The translations under genes and the position numbers were made by a program. From assembly GCA_012103505.1 (NCBI GenBank), contig WLWP01000001.1, positions 4,402,001-4,466,000 on the forward strand: a DNA stretch of 64,000 nt, read 5' to 3'. Below are positions 43,674 to 54,061 of the stretch, in pieces. Numbering within the stretch: the first letter of the stretch is position 1; each line of letters starts with the position of its first letter. A model generated the notes under the pieces. That model had not been told where the DNA came from and searched no databases. It saw only the letters and a list, made by a program, of their open reading frames with translations. This DNA comes from Pseudomonadales bacterium (GTDB lineage Bacteria; Pseudomonadota; Gammaproteobacteria; Pseudomonadales; Azotimanducaceae).

Positions 43674-45437
43674 ATGCGCAGTCATTATTGTGGGGAGCTC
43701 AATGCCACCCACGTGGGCGAAGAAGTACAAGTTTGTGGCTGGGTGCACCGACGACGGGATCATGGCGGTGTGATATTCCTCGATATCAGAGACCGAACTG
43801 GGATCATTCAAGTTGTATTTGATCCGGACACTGAGGATAGCTTCAGAACAGCAGATAGTGTTCGCAACGAGTTTGTCTTGTTAGCCAAGGGCAGGGTGCG
43901 TCCGCGACCTGATGGCACTGTCAATCCGGATATGCCGACCGGCGAGATTGAGGTGTTAGGACTCGAGCTTGATATATTAAACGCAGCTCAAACTCCACCG
44001 TTCCAACTTGATGATCATTCAGCCGCGGGTGAGGACGTCCGCCTGAAGTATCGATATATGGATCTCCGTCGGCCCGAGATGCAACACAAGATGCGTGTTC
44101 GCGCCAACATATCTAGTCAGGTACGCCAATACCTAGAAGATAACGGTTATTGGGAGGTAGAAACTCCAACGCTCTCGCGTGTCACACCAGAAGGTGCACG
44201 GGACTACTTAGTGCCTAGTCGAACTCATCCGGGACAGTTCTTTGCACTGCCGCAGTCTCCACAAGTATACAAACAGCTGCTCATGATGGCGGGAATGGAC
44301 CGCTACTATCAGATCGCGCGCTGTTACCGGGACGAAGATCTTCGAGCGGATCGTCAGCCGGAGTTTACTCAGATCGACATAGAAGCTTCCTTCGTATCAC
44401 AACAAGATGTGATGGACATGACGGAAGGAATGCTAAGACAGGTCTTCTCTAAGGTGTTGGATACGGAGCTACCTGAATTTCCGGTGATTGGTTGGGATAG
44501 CGCCATGCGTGACTATGGCAGCGACCGTCCTGATCTTCGCAATCCACTTAAGCTCGTCGACATCGGTGATCTGATGGCCAGTGTTGAATTCAAAGTTTTC
44601 AACGGTCCGGCAAACGATCCAAAAGGTCGGGTTGTAGCGCTGCGCGCACCAGGCGGAGCACAGCTTTCGCGGAAAGTTATCGATGACTATACGGAGTTTG
44701 TTGGCCGTTATGGTGCTAAGGGTCTCGCGTATATCAAAGTGAATGACCTCTCCGCAGGTGAAGACGGGCTGCAGTCACCAATTCTGAAGTTTTTAACGCC
44801 TGAAATTACTAGTCAGGTGCTCGAGCGCGTCGGGGCTGAGGATGGCGACTTGGTTTTCTTTGGTGCTGACAAAGCTTCCGTAGTGAACGACTCGATCGGT
44901 GCACTGAGAAACGAACTAGGTGCACAACTTGGTTTGGTCGAGGATGGTTTCAAGCCATGTTGGGTTGTCGATTGGCCTATGTTCGCCGAAGGCCGTGATG
45001 GCACGCTGGGGGCGGAGCATCATCCGTTTACACAACCCACGTGTACGCCGGACGAATTGTTGGCGGAACCGTTGGCTGCCAAAGCTGCGGCTTATGATGT
45101 CGTTCTCAATGGTTATGAGTTGGGCGGCGGAAGCCTTCGGATTCACGATCAGAAAATGCAGGCAGCAGTTTTTGAAGCGCTCAAGATGGGACAAGAAGCA
45201 CAAAGCAAATTCGGGTTCCTGTTGGATGCACTACAGTATGGCTGCCCACCCCATGGTGGTATTGCATTAGGATTGGATCGACTGGTTATGTTGTTGACCG
45301 ATAGCCAATCCATACGGGAAGTCATTGCGTTTCCTAAGACGCAGACTGCGGCTTGTCTCATGATGTCTGCGCCGAATGACGTAGATGATCATCAGCTCCG
45401 CGACTTGCATATTCGATTGCGCGGACCGGCTGCCTGA
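43674..45437 (+). CDS. aspS: Aspartyl-tRNA synthetase
   Basis: A 587-residue class II synthetase with an N-terminal OB fold ([24 protein letters not shown]), motif 2 [21 protein letters not shown], a GAD insertion domain (about 285-410) and motif 3 [13 protein letters not shown]. This is the standard bacterial form, which may be non-discriminating (charging tRNA-Asn too) in species without asnS; that cannot be judged here. The stop codon lies inside a short 12-bp tandem repeat. It is followed by yebC after 47 bp. Confidence 0.96.
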   Translation: MRSHYCGELNATHVGEEVQVCGWVHRRRDHGGVIFLDIRDRTGIIQVVFDPDTEDSFRTADSVRNEFVLLAKGRVRPRPDGTVNPDMPTGEIEVLGLELDILNAAQTPPFQLDDHSAAGEDVRLKYRYMDLRRPEMQHKMRVRANISSQVRQYLEDNGYWEVETPTLSRVTPEGARDYLVPSRTHPGQFFALPQSPQVYKQLLMMAGMDRYYQIARCYRDEDLRADRQPEFTQIDIEASFVSQQDVMDMTEGMLRQVFSKVLDTELPEFPVIGWDSAMRDYGSDRPDLRNPLKLVDIGDLMASVEFKVFNGPANDPKGRVVALRAPGGAQLSRKVIDDYTEFVGRYGAKGLAYIKVNDLSAGEDGLQSPILKFLTPEITSQVLERVGAEDGDLVFFGADKASVVNDSIGALRNELGAQLGLVEDGFKPCWVVDWPMFAEGRDGTLGAEHHPFTQPTCTPDELLAEPLAAKAAAYDVVLNGYELGGGSLRIHDQKMQAAVFEALKMGQEAQSKFGFLLDALQYGCPPHGGIALGLDRLVMLLTDSQSIREVIAFPKTQTAACLMMSAPNDVDDHQLRDLHIRLRGPAA

Positions 45438-45445
45438 CCGGCTGC
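45424..45445 (+). repeat. Short tandem repeat over the aspS stop codon
   Basis: GACCGGCTGC occurs at 45424-45433 and again at 45436-45445, a 12-bp period. The TGA stop of aspS (45435-45437) falls at the junction of the two copies. Only two copies exist, so chance is possible. Confidence 0.7.
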
Positions 45446-45484
45446 GTAGACAGTCAACGAAAGAGGTTATCGGAAGAGGTTTAG

Positions 45485-46222
45485 ATGGCGGGACATAGTA
45501 AATGGGCCAATATCAAGCACCGCAAAGCGGCTCAAGATAAGAAGCGTGGCAAGCTATATACCAAGCTGATTAGAGAGATCACAGTCGGTGCACGTATGGG
45601 CGGTGGAGACGTAAACGATAACCCGCGCTTACGAGCGGCCGTTGATAAAGCACTCGCAGCCAATATGCCTAAAGATACGATCGATCGTGCGATACAGCGT
45701 GGTGCTGGAGATGGCGATGGTTCTGATGTCGAAGAGCTGACTTACGAGGGATACGGACAAAATGGGGTCGCGATCCTGGTAGAAGCAATGACAGATAACC
45801 GAAATCGGACGGTTGCTGAGGTGCGGTACGCGTTCAACAAATTCGGTGGCAATCTGGGTACTGACGGATCTGTTGCCTATCTCTTTAATCGACAAGGCAT
45901 GATTAATTTTGCCCCTGGCAACGATGAAGAAACTGTTATGGATGTCGCTCTGGAAGCTGGTGCTGAAGACTTCGATGTGGAAGATGATGGCGCGATTTCT
46001 GTCACGACTGCTTGGGAATCTTTGAGCGGGGTCGTTGCTGCGTTGACTGAGGCTGGATTAGAGCCAGATCACTCTGAAGTAACAATGGTCGCGTCGACCA
46101 TTGTTGATTGTGACGAAGAGACAGCTGCAAAAATACTCAGACTTGTCGATGCACTCGAAGAGCTCGATGATGTTCAAGAGGTCTACACCAACGGAGACTT
46201 TCCGGAGAGTGCCTACGAATAA
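45485..46222 (+). CDS. yebC: YebC/PmpR family protein (TACO1-like)
   Basis: A 245-residue protein with the family start [23 protein letters not shown], then [26 protein letters not shown] and the [21 protein letters not shown] block. Recent work links the family to relief of ribosome stalling at polyproline stretches, while PmpR of Pseudomonas was described as a regulator. It stands between aspS and ruvC as in many Gammaproteobacteria. ruvC starts within its last 14 bp. Confidence 0.95.
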   Translation: MAGHSKWANIKHRKAAQDKKRGKLYTKLIREITVGARMGGGDVNDNPRLRAAVDKALAANMPKDTIDRAIQRGAGDGDGSDVEELTYEGYGQNGVAILVEAMTDNRNRTVAEVRYAFNKFGGNLGTDGSVAYLFNRQGMINFAPGNDEETVMDVALEAGAEDFDVEDDGAISVTTAWESLSGVVAALTEAGLEPDHSEVTMVASTIVDCDEETAAKILRLVDALEELDDVQEVYTNGDFPESAYE

Positions 46223-46712
46223 TCCCATTATCTTGGGTATAGACCCTGGTTCGCGCCGAACGGGGTATGGGGTTGTTGAGATGGTTGGTTCGCAACCCAA
46301 TTACTTAGCGAGTGGCTGTATCAACGTAGAAAAATTGTCGATGCCCAACCGTTTAGGGGAAATCTACCGCAGTGTGGGCGAAGTGATCGCCACCTATTCA
46401 CCGCAATCGCTTGCGATCGAAGAAGTCTTCGTGAGTAAGAATCCAAAATCCGCTTTGCTTCTTGGTCAGGCGAGAGGCGTGGCGATTGCTGCAGCAGTGC
46501 ATCACAACCTAACCGTAGCTGAATACGCTGCGCGCCAGATTAAGCTTGCTGTCGTCGGCACAGGACGTGCGAGCAAGGAACAGGTGCAGCACATGGTGCA
46601 AGTTATCCTGAATTTATCTGGCCAACCTCAAGCTGATGCAGCCGATGCGCTTGCCATTGCGCTCTGCCATGTCAATACTGCGTCCAACCTCATACATCGG
46701 AATCCGACTTGA
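46209..46712 (+). CDS. ruvC: Holliday-junction resolvase RuvC
   Basis: A 167-residue endonuclease that cuts Holliday junctions. The catalytic acidic residues are in [20 protein letters not shown] and the C-terminal [14 protein letters not shown] use GTG 46209, which gives the short leader MPTNNP before the first catalytic Asp and overlaps yebC by 14 bp. No well-placed ribosome binding site is seen, so coupling to yebC is likely. A far longer upstream reading contains only noise. The ruvA start overlaps its stop as TTGA. Confidence 0.92.
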   Translation: MPTNNPIILGIDPGSRRTGYGVVEMVGSQPNYLASGCINVEKLSMPNRLGEIYRSVGEVIATYSPQSLAIEEVFVSKNPKSALLLGQARGVAIAAAVHHNLTVAEYAARQIKLAVVGTGRASKEQVQHMVQVILNLSGQPQADAADALAIALCHVNTASNLIHRNPT

Positions 46713-47350
46713 TCGGCAGATTGCAAGGCAAGTTGCTCGATATCTCGGGCAACGACATCCTGATCGACGTCAACGGCATAGGCTACGAGGTCGAGGTCGC
46801 TGCGAGCGTGATAGAACTCGGTCCGACGACTGGCCAATCATTGACGGTCCATACTCACTTCGTCGTGAGAGAAGACGCGCAACTTCTGTTTGGTTTCGCG
46901 ACTCAGGCTGAGCGCGATCTGTTCCGCGGCTTTATCAAAATCAACGGTGTGGGTCCGAAGATGGGCTTGGCACTTATTTCCTCCCTCGATGCTCAAGCGC
47001 TGGCGATTGCGGTTCGAAATGAAGACGTGTCTATGCTGACACGCGTTCCTGGAGTCGGAAAAAAGACCGCTGAGCGTCTAATGGTCGAACTTAAAAATCG
47101 CATCGATGAGCTGACTGCAGCCGCTGGCGTGAGCTTACAGGTTGTTGACGTATCGCCTAATTTTGATGGTGCCACTCGTGAGGCAGAAGATGCGCTTATC
47201 GCTTTGGGATATCGCCCGACAGATGCCAGTCGCACAATTGCAGGTGTGCTTGCTCGAAGTGAGGGAGACCTGACTGTTGAGGAGATTGTTAGACAAGCGT
47301 TACGTAGCATCGCTGGTCAAAAGGGTTCTAACGCAGGAAGCCCAAGCTAA
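46709..47350 (+). CDS. ruvA: Holliday-junction branch migration subunit RuvA
   Basis: A 213-residue protein that binds the four-way junction and loads RuvB. It has the OB-fold start [32 protein letters not shown] pattern, two helix-hairpin-helix motifs (INGVGPKMGLALIS and VPGVGKKTAERL) and the C-terminal RuvB-contact domain with ALIALGYRPTDA. Translation starts at TTG 46709, overlapping the ruvC stop by four bases. ruvB starts directly after its stop codon. Confidence 0.95.
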   Translation: MIGRLQGKLLDISGNDILIDVNGIGYEVEVAASVIELGPTTGQSLTVHTHFVVREDAQLLFGFATQAERDLFRGFIKINGVGPKMGLALISSLDAQALAIAVRNEDVSMLTRVPGVGKKTAERLMVELKNRIDELTAAAGVSLQVVDVSPNFDGATREAEDALIALGYRPTDASRTIAGVLARSEGDLTVEEIVRQALRSIAGQKGSNAGSPS

Positions 47351-48397
47351 ATGCTAGAACCAGATCGTTTAATCGGTGCGAAGCCAGAAACTGGTGAAGC
47401 GCGTCATGATCATGCACTGCGACCGACATCATTGGATGAATATATCGGCCAAAGTGCGGTCAAAGAACAGATGGAAATTTTTATCCAAGCGGCCCGTGGT
47501 CGCAGCGAGGCGTTGGATCACACCTTGATCTTTGGTCCGCCTGGCTTGGGTAAGACAACACTCGCCAACATTGTCGCCCAAGAAATGGGTGTTGCGATTA
47601 AGTCGACTTCAGGACCGGTCTTGGAAAAACCCGGGGATTTGGCAGCTATGCTGACCAATCTCGATGAAGGCGATGTGCTCTTTGTTGATGAAATTCATCG
47701 GTTGAGTCCTGTCGTGGAGGAAATCCTATATCCCGCCATGGAGGATTATCAGCTTGATATTTTGATCGGCGAAGGTCCCGCGGCGCGTTCGCTTAAGGTT
47801 GACCTACCCCCGTTTACGCTTGTTGGCGCAACAACTCGTGCTGGCTTGTTAACAAGTCCGCTTCGAGATCGGTTTGGTATCGTACAAAGACTAGAGTTCT
47901 ATTCTGTGTCTGAATTGACGGAAATAGTTTCGCAATCTGCGCTGAAATTAGCGCTTGAGGCGGAAGTAGCGGGTGCGAGTGAGGTTGCGCGACGAAGTCG
48001 CGGCACGCCGCGGATTGCAAATCGGCTCCTGCGACGTGTGCGTGATTACTCTGAAGTAAAGTCTGACGGCAAGATCAGTTCAGCGGTTGCTGATGAAGCG
48101 CTCAACATGCTGAAGGTGGACAAACTAGGGTTTGATCCAATGGACAGACGCTTACTGAGTACAATAATTGAGAACTTTGCTGGCGGTCCTGTTGGCTTGG
48201 ACGCTTTGGCTGCATCGATCAGCGAAGAGAAGGATACAATCGAGGATGTCATTGAGCCTTATCTGATCCAGCAAGGTTATCTCATGCGCACCCCTAGGGG
48301 TCGGAAGGCGACAAATCGCTGCTACGAACATCTCGGTCTCACGCCGCCCAAGGAAGATGGCGGCGTTGGTCAAACACAACTTGACCTTAACAAGTAA
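47351..48397 (+). CDS. ruvB: Holliday-junction branch migration ATPase RuvB
   Basis: A 348-residue AAA+ motor. Walker A is GPPGLGKTT, Walker [11 protein letters not shown], sensor 1 [11 protein letters not shown], and the arginine finger region is SPLRDRFGI. The C-terminal winged helix contains [27 protein letters not shown]. The layout is complete and of normal length. It closes the ruvCAB operon; tolQ follows 41 bp later without the ybgC gene that often lies between. Confidence 0.96.
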   Translation: MLEPDRLIGAKPETGEARHDHALRPTSLDEYIGQSAVKEQMEIFIQAARGRSEALDHTLIFGPPGLGKTTLANIVAQEMGVAIKSTSGPVLEKPGDLAAMLTNLDEGDVLFVDEIHRLSPVVEEILYPAMEDYQLDILIGEGPAARSLKVDLPPFTLVGATTRAGLLTSPLRDRFGIVQRLEFYSVSELTEIVSQSALKLALEAEVAGASEVARRSRGTPRIANRLLRRVRDYSEVKSDGKISSAVADEALNMLKVDKLGFDPMDRRLLSTIIENFAGGPVGLDALAASISEEKDTIEDVIEPYLIQQGYLMRTPRGRKATNRCYEHLGLTPPKEDGGVGQTQLDLNK

Positions 48398-48438
48398 AGA
48401 AAAAGCTAAGAACTAAGAGTAGGTAGAGAAGGAGACAT

Positions 48439-49125
48439 ATGCCTGAACAGCTTTCCATATTTGAACTAATTGCCAATGCGAGCCTGTTGGTTCAGGTTGT
48501 CATGGGTTTACTAGTGCTTGCGTCAATAGCCTCGTGGATGATGATCTTTCAGCGCTGGTTTTTTCTGCGCAAGCAGCTTTCAGAGATCGACTCGTTCGAA
48601 GAACACTTCTGGTCCGGCATTGATTTGAGAAAGTTCTTTTCCGAGCTCGAAGGTGACGACCATCTAAACGGCATAGAGAATGTTTTCGTTGCGGGGTTTA
48701 GAGAATTTACGCGCCTCTCGGAATCAGGGGGCGCCGATGCTGAGGCGATCATGCAAGGTGTTCAAAGAGCGACCAGAGTCGCGCTCATGCGTGAAGAGGC
48801 ACGTTTGGAAACACACTTGCCGTTCTTAGCGACTGTTGGCTCGACGAGCCCGTATGTGGGTCTGTTCGGAACTGTCTGGGGAATCATGAATTCATTTCGC
48901 TCTTTAGCAAATATGAGCCAGGCGACCCTCGCGTCTGTGGCGCCAGGAATATCTGAAGCCTTGGTTGCGACCGCGATGGGTCTGTTTGCCGCAATCCCAG
49001 CGGTGATTGGCTATAATCGCTTCAGTGCTCGTGTGGAGGGTTTAATGAAACGTTATGAAGCGTTCTCTGACGAGCTAACAACAATTTTACACCGCGCGGC
49101 TCATAGCAAGGTTACTGAATCCTAA
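48439..49125 (+). CDS. tolQ: Tol-Pal system proton-channel subunit TolQ
   Basis: A 228-residue inner-membrane protein with three helices (about 15-38, 135-155, 168-190). With TolR it uses the proton gradient to energise TolA. The pore region is GTVWGIMNSF and PGISEALVATAMGLFAAIPAVIGYN, homologous to ExbB and MotA. An AGAAGGAGACAT ribosome binding site precedes the ATG. It is the first gene of the tolQRAB-pal-cpoB operon. Confidence 0.95.
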   Translation: MPEQLSIFELIANASLLVQVVMGLLVLASIASWMMIFQRWFFLRKQLSEIDSFEEHFWSGIDLRKFFSELEGDDHLNGIENVFVAGFREFTRLSESGGADAEAIMQGVQRATRVALMREEARLETHLPFLATVGSTSPYVGLFGTVWGIMNSFRSLANMSQATLASVAPGISEALVATAMGLFAAIPAVIGYNRFSARVEGLMKRYEAFSDELTTILHRAAHSKVTES

Positions 49126-49148
49126 ACATTTCCGGGTAGGAGCTCATC

Positions 49149-49583
49149 ATGGCTACACGTCGTAAGCCGATGTCTGAAATCAATGTTGTACCGTACATCG
49201 ACGTCATGTTGGTATTGCTTGTGATCTTTATGGCGACTGCGCCGTTGTTAACGCAGGGCGTTGTAGTTGATCTACCTGAGGCGCCATCAGAACCGGTTGA
49301 GGAAACCGTTGACGACCCTCTTGTCGTGTCGATGCGCAAGGACGGTGCCATATTTATGAATCTAGGCATGCAAGACGCCGACGATGAAGGTACTCGAGTG
49401 ACCGTGTATTCATTACAGGAGCAGGCGGGCAAAATTCTCAGAGCGCGGTCAGATGTGCCGGTTTATATCAAAGCTGACCACACTCTAAACTACGGCCAAG
49501 TTGTTGCAGTGATGACGGTACTCCAGAAAGCGGGTGCTGCTAGTGTTGGACTCATTACTGATCCGCCACAAATAGAGAGTTAG
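49149..49583 (+). CDS. tolR: Tol-Pal system subunit TolR
   Basis: A 144-residue protein with a short cytoplasmic end (RRKPMSEINVVPYIDVMLVLLVIF), one membrane helix that carries the conserved proton-relaying Asp in YIDVML, and a periplasmic domain. It works with TolQ as the stator. A GGTAGGAG ribosome binding site precedes the ATG. It lies 23 bp after tolQ and 6 bp before tolA. Confidence 0.95.
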   Translation: MATRRKPMSEINVVPYIDVMLVLLVIFMATAPLLTQGVVVDLPEAPSEPVEETVDDPLVVSMRKDGAIFMNLGMQDADDEGTRVTVYSLQEQAGKILRARSDVPVYIKADHTLNYGQVVAVMTVLQKAGAASVGLITDPPQIES

Positions 49584-49589
49584 ATCGCG

Positions 49590-50351
49590 GTGTACGCACT
49601 TCGACAATACAGTTTCCCGCTGTTGCTTGCTGTGGCAATGCATGGCGGCGCCATCTGGTCTCTATATCGCGGTTGGAACCCGGAGAAAGACCTACAGAAT
49701 GTAGTCATGCCCAAAGCCGTGGTCGCGAGCCTATTGGTTTTGGAAGCTAAGCAACCGAAGGTTGATCTTGCGGCGATAGAGCGAGCCAAAGCTGCTGCCG
49801 CGGCAAGAAAAGCAGCACAGGACAAAGCGGCACGTGATGCCGCCACGGAGAAGAAAGCTGAACAGGATAGAGCTGAGCTCGCACGAAAAGAGCGCGCGGA
49901 CAATGAAAAGGCAGCGCAAGACCGACTCGCCCAGGAAAATGCTCGCAAGGAACTGGAACGACTAGAGCGCATGGCGCGCCTGAGCGAGCTGGCGGAGACG
50001 TCGATGCAAGATGCCATCGCATTGGAAAACGCAGAGATGCAATCCGGAAGTGAAGAAGCTGTAGTGCAGTCCTATCACGCGGCGATTTACGACTTGGTGC
50101 GCAGAAATTGGTCTAGGCCACCAAGTGCTCGAACCGGCATGAGTGTCAGAGTTCAGGTGGAACTTATCCCAACAGGAGAGGTGATTGCGGTTACGATCGT
50201 CGATTCTTCAGGCAACGCAGCGTTTGACCGCTCCGCCGAACATGCTGTACAACGCGCGGGTCGTTTTGAGGTGCCGCAAGAAAATAACTTGTTTGAAGCG
50301 CATTTCAGAAGGTTTTACATACTTTTTAAACCAGAAGATCTACTTAGGTAG
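49590..50351 (+). CDS. tolA: Tol-Pal system protein TolA
   Basis: A 253-residue periplasm-spanning protein with an N-terminal membrane helix ([18 protein letters not shown]), a long Ala/Lys/Glu-rich helical domain (about 55-145, [22 protein letters not shown]) and a C-terminal TonB-like domain (about 165-253, [19 protein letters not shown]). It links the inner membrane motor to Pal and TolB. The helical domain is shorter than in E. coli. It begins at GTG 49590. Confidence 0.94.
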   Translation: MYALRQYSFPLLLAVAMHGGAIWSLYRGWNPEKDLQNVVMPKAVVASLLVLEAKQPKVDLAAIERAKAAAAARKAAQDKAARDAATEKKAEQDRAELARKERADNEKAAQDRLAQENARKELERLERMARLSELAETSMQDAIALENAEMQSGSEEAVVQSYHAAIYDLVRRNWSRPPSARTGMSVRVQVELIPTGEVIAVTIVDSSGNAAFDRSAEHAVQRAGRFEVPQENNLFEAHFRRFYILFKPEDLLR

Positions 50352-50380
50352 ATGATAGGCAATTATTTGGAGACCGATTC

Positions 50381-51679
50381 GTGATTCGAGCAGCGACAAC
50401 GTTAGCGATAATGGCAGTGGTATCGATGAGTGTTCACGCATCGACACTCGACACTATTGTCATTGATTCGGGCGTCGATGATCCGATTCGAATTGCCATC
50501 GTACCTTTCAAAGTAACCGGCAGCCTACAGAACGAAAGCGGTATTAATGACATCGTCAGTTTCGATCTCGCCCGCAGCGGTCAATTCGATCCTGTGGCAT
50601 CTGAGAATATGTTGTCGCATCCACATAATCGACAGCAGGTGTTTTTTCGGGATTGGCGGATTCTAAAGGCACAGTACTTGGTTATTGGTGCAGTGCAGCC
50701 TGCAGAGGGTGGGCGTTGGGATGTCAGTTTTGAGCTCTACGACATACCCAATGAGCGACAGCTCATCGTCAGACGCTACAACATTGCACTTAGCCAGTGG
50801 CGGGATGTTGCGCACCGCATCTCGGATGCGGTTTATGAGGAAGTGACGGGTATACGCGGCGCTTTCTCGACAAAGATTATGTACGTACTAGCGCAGAACT
50901 CCGGTACCGCCAATGCGACTTATCGTCTTGAGGTGGCGGATTCTGATGGTGAAAGATCACGGACGTTGCTTGCGTCCCGAGAGCCGATACTTTCCGCCAG
51001 TTGGGCACCGGATGGCAAACGAGTTGCCTATGTTACTTTTGAGACGGGTCGCCCTTCCATAGTCATTCAAGACGTCGATGGACCATATCGTGAACGCTTG
51101 ACCAACTTTACTGGACTCAATGGCTCGCCCGTTTTTTCCCCAGATGGCCGCCAACTGGCGATGGTCTTGTCCAAAGATGGCGACCCAGAAATATTCATCA
51201 TGGATCTGGCCAACCGATCGCTCAGGCAAATTACCCGGCATCACGCCATTGATACCGAACCCAGTTGGTCGCCAGATGGTCGCCATATTATCTTCACCTC
51301 TGACAGACCTGGTAGACCGCAGATTTATCAGCTTGAGCTTGCGACAAATTTTCTCGAGCGTTTAACCTTCAAAGGGGACTACAATGCGCGCGCTAGGCTA
51401 ATGCCCGATGGTAAACATCTAGTTTTTGTACACAGACAGAACGGTGTTTTTCATATTGCATGGCAGGACTTAGAACGAGACAATTTGCAGATCCTGACTT
51501 CGACGTCGTTGGACGAATCTCCATCGTTGGCGCCCAATGGCACGATGTTGATATACGCAACACAAAATCAGGGGCGTGGAATATTGGCGGTTGTTTCGAT
51601 CGATGGTCGTGTAAAATACCGATTGCCTTCTTCTGCAGGGGATGTAAGGGAGCCGGCTTGGTCGCCGTTTCTGAACTAG
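50381..51679 (+). CDS. tolB: Tol-Pal system beta-propeller protein TolB
   Basis: A 432-residue periplasmic protein with a signal peptide (about 1-21) and an N-terminal domain ([24 protein letters not shown]), then a six-bladed propeller with repeats such as [39 protein letters not shown] and [22 protein letters not shown]. It binds Pal and modulates its peptidoglycan contact. It starts at GTG 50381. A 190-bp gap follows before pal. Confidence 0.95.
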   Translation: MIRAATTLAIMAVVSMSVHASTLDTIVIDSGVDDPIRIAIVPFKVTGSLQNESGINDIVSFDLARSGQFDPVASENMLSHPHNRQQVFFRDWRILKAQYLVIGAVQPAEGGRWDVSFELYDIPNERQLIVRRYNIALSQWRDVAHRISDAVYEEVTGIRGAFSTKIMYVLAQNSGTANATYRLEVADSDGERSRTLLASREPILSASWAPDGKRVAYVTFETGRPSIVIQDVDGPYRERLTNFTGLNGSPVFSPDGRQLAMVLSKDGDPEIFIMDLANRSLRQITRHHAIDTEPSWSPDGRHIIFTSDRPGRPQIYQLELATNFLERLTFKGDYNARARLMPDGKHLVFVHRQNGVFHIAWQDLERDNLQILTSTSLDESPSLAPNGTMLIYATQNQGRGILAVVSIDGRVKYRLPSSAGDVREPAWSPFLN

Positions 51680-51869
51680 ACAAGGAGCTCAGTCAAAACT
51701 TTGGTTTTGGCAGACAGTTTCGAGTTGATCAGAAAAAAGACCACCTGGACCGCTGGAACGATAAGAAAACCGGAACTAAAACGGTTAGAGATCGAAAACT
51801 GAACTGAAAACAAGTCGCTGAACAAGTTATAAGAATTACCAAAACGAATCAGCAGAACGAGGAGAAACG

Positions 51870-52418
51870 ATGTACATAGATGAGCTTAAGCCACGCTTCC
51901 GAGGCCTGATCAGTCTGATCGCCGCTGCGTTTATAGTTGCGGGCTGTTCGAGCACCGGCTCACAAGAACCACCACCGGAGCCAGAGCCGGTCGATGAAGC
52001 ACCGCAAGTGCAACAACCAATTGAAGAAGTCGATAGTGGACCTCGCGATTTTGGACCAGGTGGCATCCCTCTGGATGAAAATGGCAACCCACTGTCACGA
52101 ACGTTTTATTTCGACTATGACAAATCTGTCCTGCGAGCCGCTGATCTAGCTGCCCTTGAAGTGCATGCGCAGATCTTGCGACGCAACTCTGATCGCAGTG
52201 TTGTCATTGAAGGACACTGTGACGAGCGTGGTACCAGAGAGTACAACTTAGCACTGGGTGAACGTCGCGCAGATGCGGTTAAGACTTTCCTAGTATCTGC
52301 GGGTGTTTCTGCACGCCAGATCGAGAGCGTCAGCTACGGTGAAGAGCAGCCCGAAGATCCAGGTCACAATGACTCAGCGTGGGCACGAAATCGCCGCGCG
52401 GTTGTTAGCTACCGCTAA
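51870..52418 (+). CDS. pal: Peptidoglycan-associated lipoprotein Pal
   Basis: A 182-residue outer-membrane lipoprotein. The lipobox Cys is in AAFIVAGCSS near residue 27. A Pro/Glu-rich linker leads to an OmpA-like domain with FYFDYDKSVLRA and the peptidoglycan contact segment VIEGHCDERGTREYNLALGERRADAVK. It tethers the outer membrane to peptidoglycan with the Tol motor. A GAGGAGAAACG ribosome binding site precedes the ATG. The 190 bp before it contain no recognised gene. Confidence 0.95.
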   Translation: MYIDELKPRFRGLISLIAAAFIVAGCSSTGSQEPPPEPEPVDEAPQVQQPIEEVDSGPRDFGPGGIPLDENGNPLSRTFYFDYDKSVLRAADLAALEVHAQILRRNSDRSVVIEGHCDERGTREYNLALGERRADAVKTFLVSAGVSARQIESVSYGEEQPEDPGHNDSAWARNRRAVVSYR

Positions 52419-52429
52419 GGTCTCTTCTC

Positions 52430-53344
52430 TTGATTAGAAGGTTCGTTTTGATTGTGTGCGCGACTTTGGTCGCGCACTTTTCTTTGTCCGCGTCTGCAGC
52501 AGTGCCCATTGAAGAGTCCACTGAAGAGTCGCGTGTAAATGAACCACAGACAAGACCGCTAACGAGACAGCCGAGCTCCGTGCAACGCTTGCCCGATCCA
52601 TCTCGACGGGGTAACAGTCTGGATATACCGCCGACAATCGAACCAAGTGCACCTTCGAGCAACCCGATAGGTACAGCGGCCACCACGATAGAGCCCCAGC
52701 CAACGTTTGCAGCATCTACGCAGGGCTCGAATGCAGGTAATTTGTCGGGCTTGTTCCGACAGATGCAGCTTTTGCAGCAAGAGATTCAGGATCTTAGAGG
52801 GTTGGTTGAGGAGCAAGATCATCAGATCAAGCGCCTCCAGCGAGACCAGAAAGAGCAGTACCTCGATCTTGATCGGCGCGTCATAGCGTTGTCAGCAGGA
52901 CAACCAGCCCCGGCGCCTAGCGCGTCGAGCACGGACACACCGCCCGTGGTCACACCTTCAGGCAATCTTTCTGAGCGGGACGCATATCGTTTAGCGTTTG
53001 ATGGCATGCGTGCCCAGCAGTTCGATCAGTCTTTGGCCGCCTTCCAAAGTTTGATTGAGAATTATCCTAACGGCCAATACACGCCGAACGCTTTCTATTG
53101 GATGGGTGAGATTTTTCTGGTTGGGAAGCAGGACGCAGAACTAGCACGTCAATCATTCATGCAAGTCGTTAATCTGTACCCCGATCACCAGAAAGCATCG
53201 GATGCCATGTACAAATTGGGTGTGGTTTACAACACACTGGGCGATGACACTTCTGCGCGCAGGTTTCTAGATCAAGTGCAGCGCGAACATCCAAATTCAT
53301 CCGCCGCCGGTCTCGCGAAAAAGTTCGCAGCGGAGCTGCCCTAG
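52430..53344 (+). CDS. cpoB: Cell division coordinator CpoB (YbgF)
   Basis: A 304-residue periplasmic protein with a signal peptide (RRFVLIVCATLVAHFSLSASA), a Pro/Ser-rich region, a trimeric coiled coil (about 105-145, MQLLQQEIQDLRGLVEEQD) and TPR repeats at the C-terminus (YRLAFDGMRAQQFDQSLAAFQSL and following). It links peptidoglycan synthesis to Tol constriction. It begins at TTG 52430, 11 bp after pal. The N-terminal linker is longer than in E. coli. Confidence 0.92.
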   Translation: MIRRFVLIVCATLVAHFSLSASAAVPIEESTEESRVNEPQTRPLTRQPSSVQRLPDPSRRGNSLDIPPTIEPSAPSSNPIGTAATTIEPQPTFAASTQGSNAGNLSGLFRQMQLLQQEIQDLRGLVEEQDHQIKRLQRDQKEQYLDLDRRVIALSAGQPAPAPSASSTDTPPVVTPSGNLSERDAYRLAFDGMRAQQFDQSLAAFQSLIENYPNGQYTPNAFYWMGEIFLVGKQDAELARQSFMQVVNLYPDHQKASDAMYKLGVVYNTLGDDTSARRFLDQVQREHPNSSAAGLAKKFAAELP

Positions 53345-53363
53345 TCCATTGTGACAACAGACT

Positions 53364-54029
53364 GTGACGACGGTACTAAACCTTAGCAACCAGCTAAGGA
53401 TTACAGAAATCTTCCTATCCCTCCAAGGTGAGGCGAATACTGTTGGTCTACCAACCGTCTTTGTGCGGCTCACAGGTTGTCCCTTGCGCTGCCAGTACTG
53501 TGATAGCGAATATGCTTTTTCTGGCGGGGAGATGAAAACGCTCGAGACGATATTGGCCGATGTCGCTGGACTCGGTGTTCGGCGGGTGACGGTAACTGGG
53601 GGTGAACCATTGGCACAACCCAATGTGTACCCGTTGATGCAGAGTCTTTGTGATCAAGGATATGCGGTAAGTCTTGAGACCAGCGGTGCGCTATCAGTGG
53701 CTGCTGTCGATGATCGAGTCGTTCGCGTAGTCGATCTGAAAACGCCTGACTCGGGTGAGGTTCATCGCAACCTGTGGGACAACATGGATTGTTTGGCAGA
53801 ACGCGATCAAATCAAATTTGTCATCTGTTCTCGTTCAGACTATGACTGGGCAAAACTCAAGTGCGATCAATACAGTCTATGTGACCGAGTTACAGACGTG
53901 CTCTTCTCACCCAGCTTTGGACAACTCGATCCTACCGACCTTGCCGACTGGATCGTGGCAGACAAGTTAGAGGTCCGAATGCAGCTGCAATTGCACAAGT
54001 TACTGTGGGGCGATGAGCCAGGCAGGTGA
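53364..54029 (+). CDS. queE: 7-carboxy-7-deazaguanine synthase QueE
   Basis: A 221-residue radical SAM enzyme that makes 7-carboxy-7-deazaguanine in queuosine synthesis. The iron-sulfur motif is C-x3-C-x2-C in GCPLRCQYCDSEYAF, followed by VTVTGGEPLAQPNVYPLM and LKTPDSGEVHRNLWDN. It starts at GTG 53364. Its stop TGA lies within the ribosome binding site of the queC leader. It is cotranscribed with queC. Confidence 0.93.
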   Translation: MTTVLNLSNQLRITEIFLSLQGEANTVGLPTVFVRLTGCPLRCQYCDSEYAFSGGEMKTLETILADVAGLGVRRVTVTGGEPLAQPNVYPLMQSLCDQGYAVSLETSGALSVAAVDDRVVRVVDLKTPDSGEVHRNLWDNMDCLAERDQIKFVICSRSDYDWAKLKCDQYSLCDRVTDVLFSPSFGQLDPTDLADWIVADKLEVRMQLQLHKLLWGDEPGR

Positions 54030-54033
54030 CATT

Positions 54034-54061
54034 ATGAGTGGTACAAAATGAGTGGTACGAA
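54034..54061 (+). repeat. 14-bp tandem duplication creating a mini-ORF before queC
   Basis: The unit ATGAGTGGTAC plus three bases occurs at 54034-54047 and again at 54048-54061, with 13 of 14 bases equal. The first copy begins an ATG with a good AGGTGA ribosome binding site and stops after five codons at a TGA that overlaps the queC ATG as ATGA. The second copy is the real queC start. Confidence 0.85.

Noticed and set aside
51680..51869. Terminator or small gene between tolB and pal
   Set aside because: A short CAAAAC/GTTTTG inverted repeat exists but has no G+C-rich stem or T run, and no frame with a ribosome binding site was seen.
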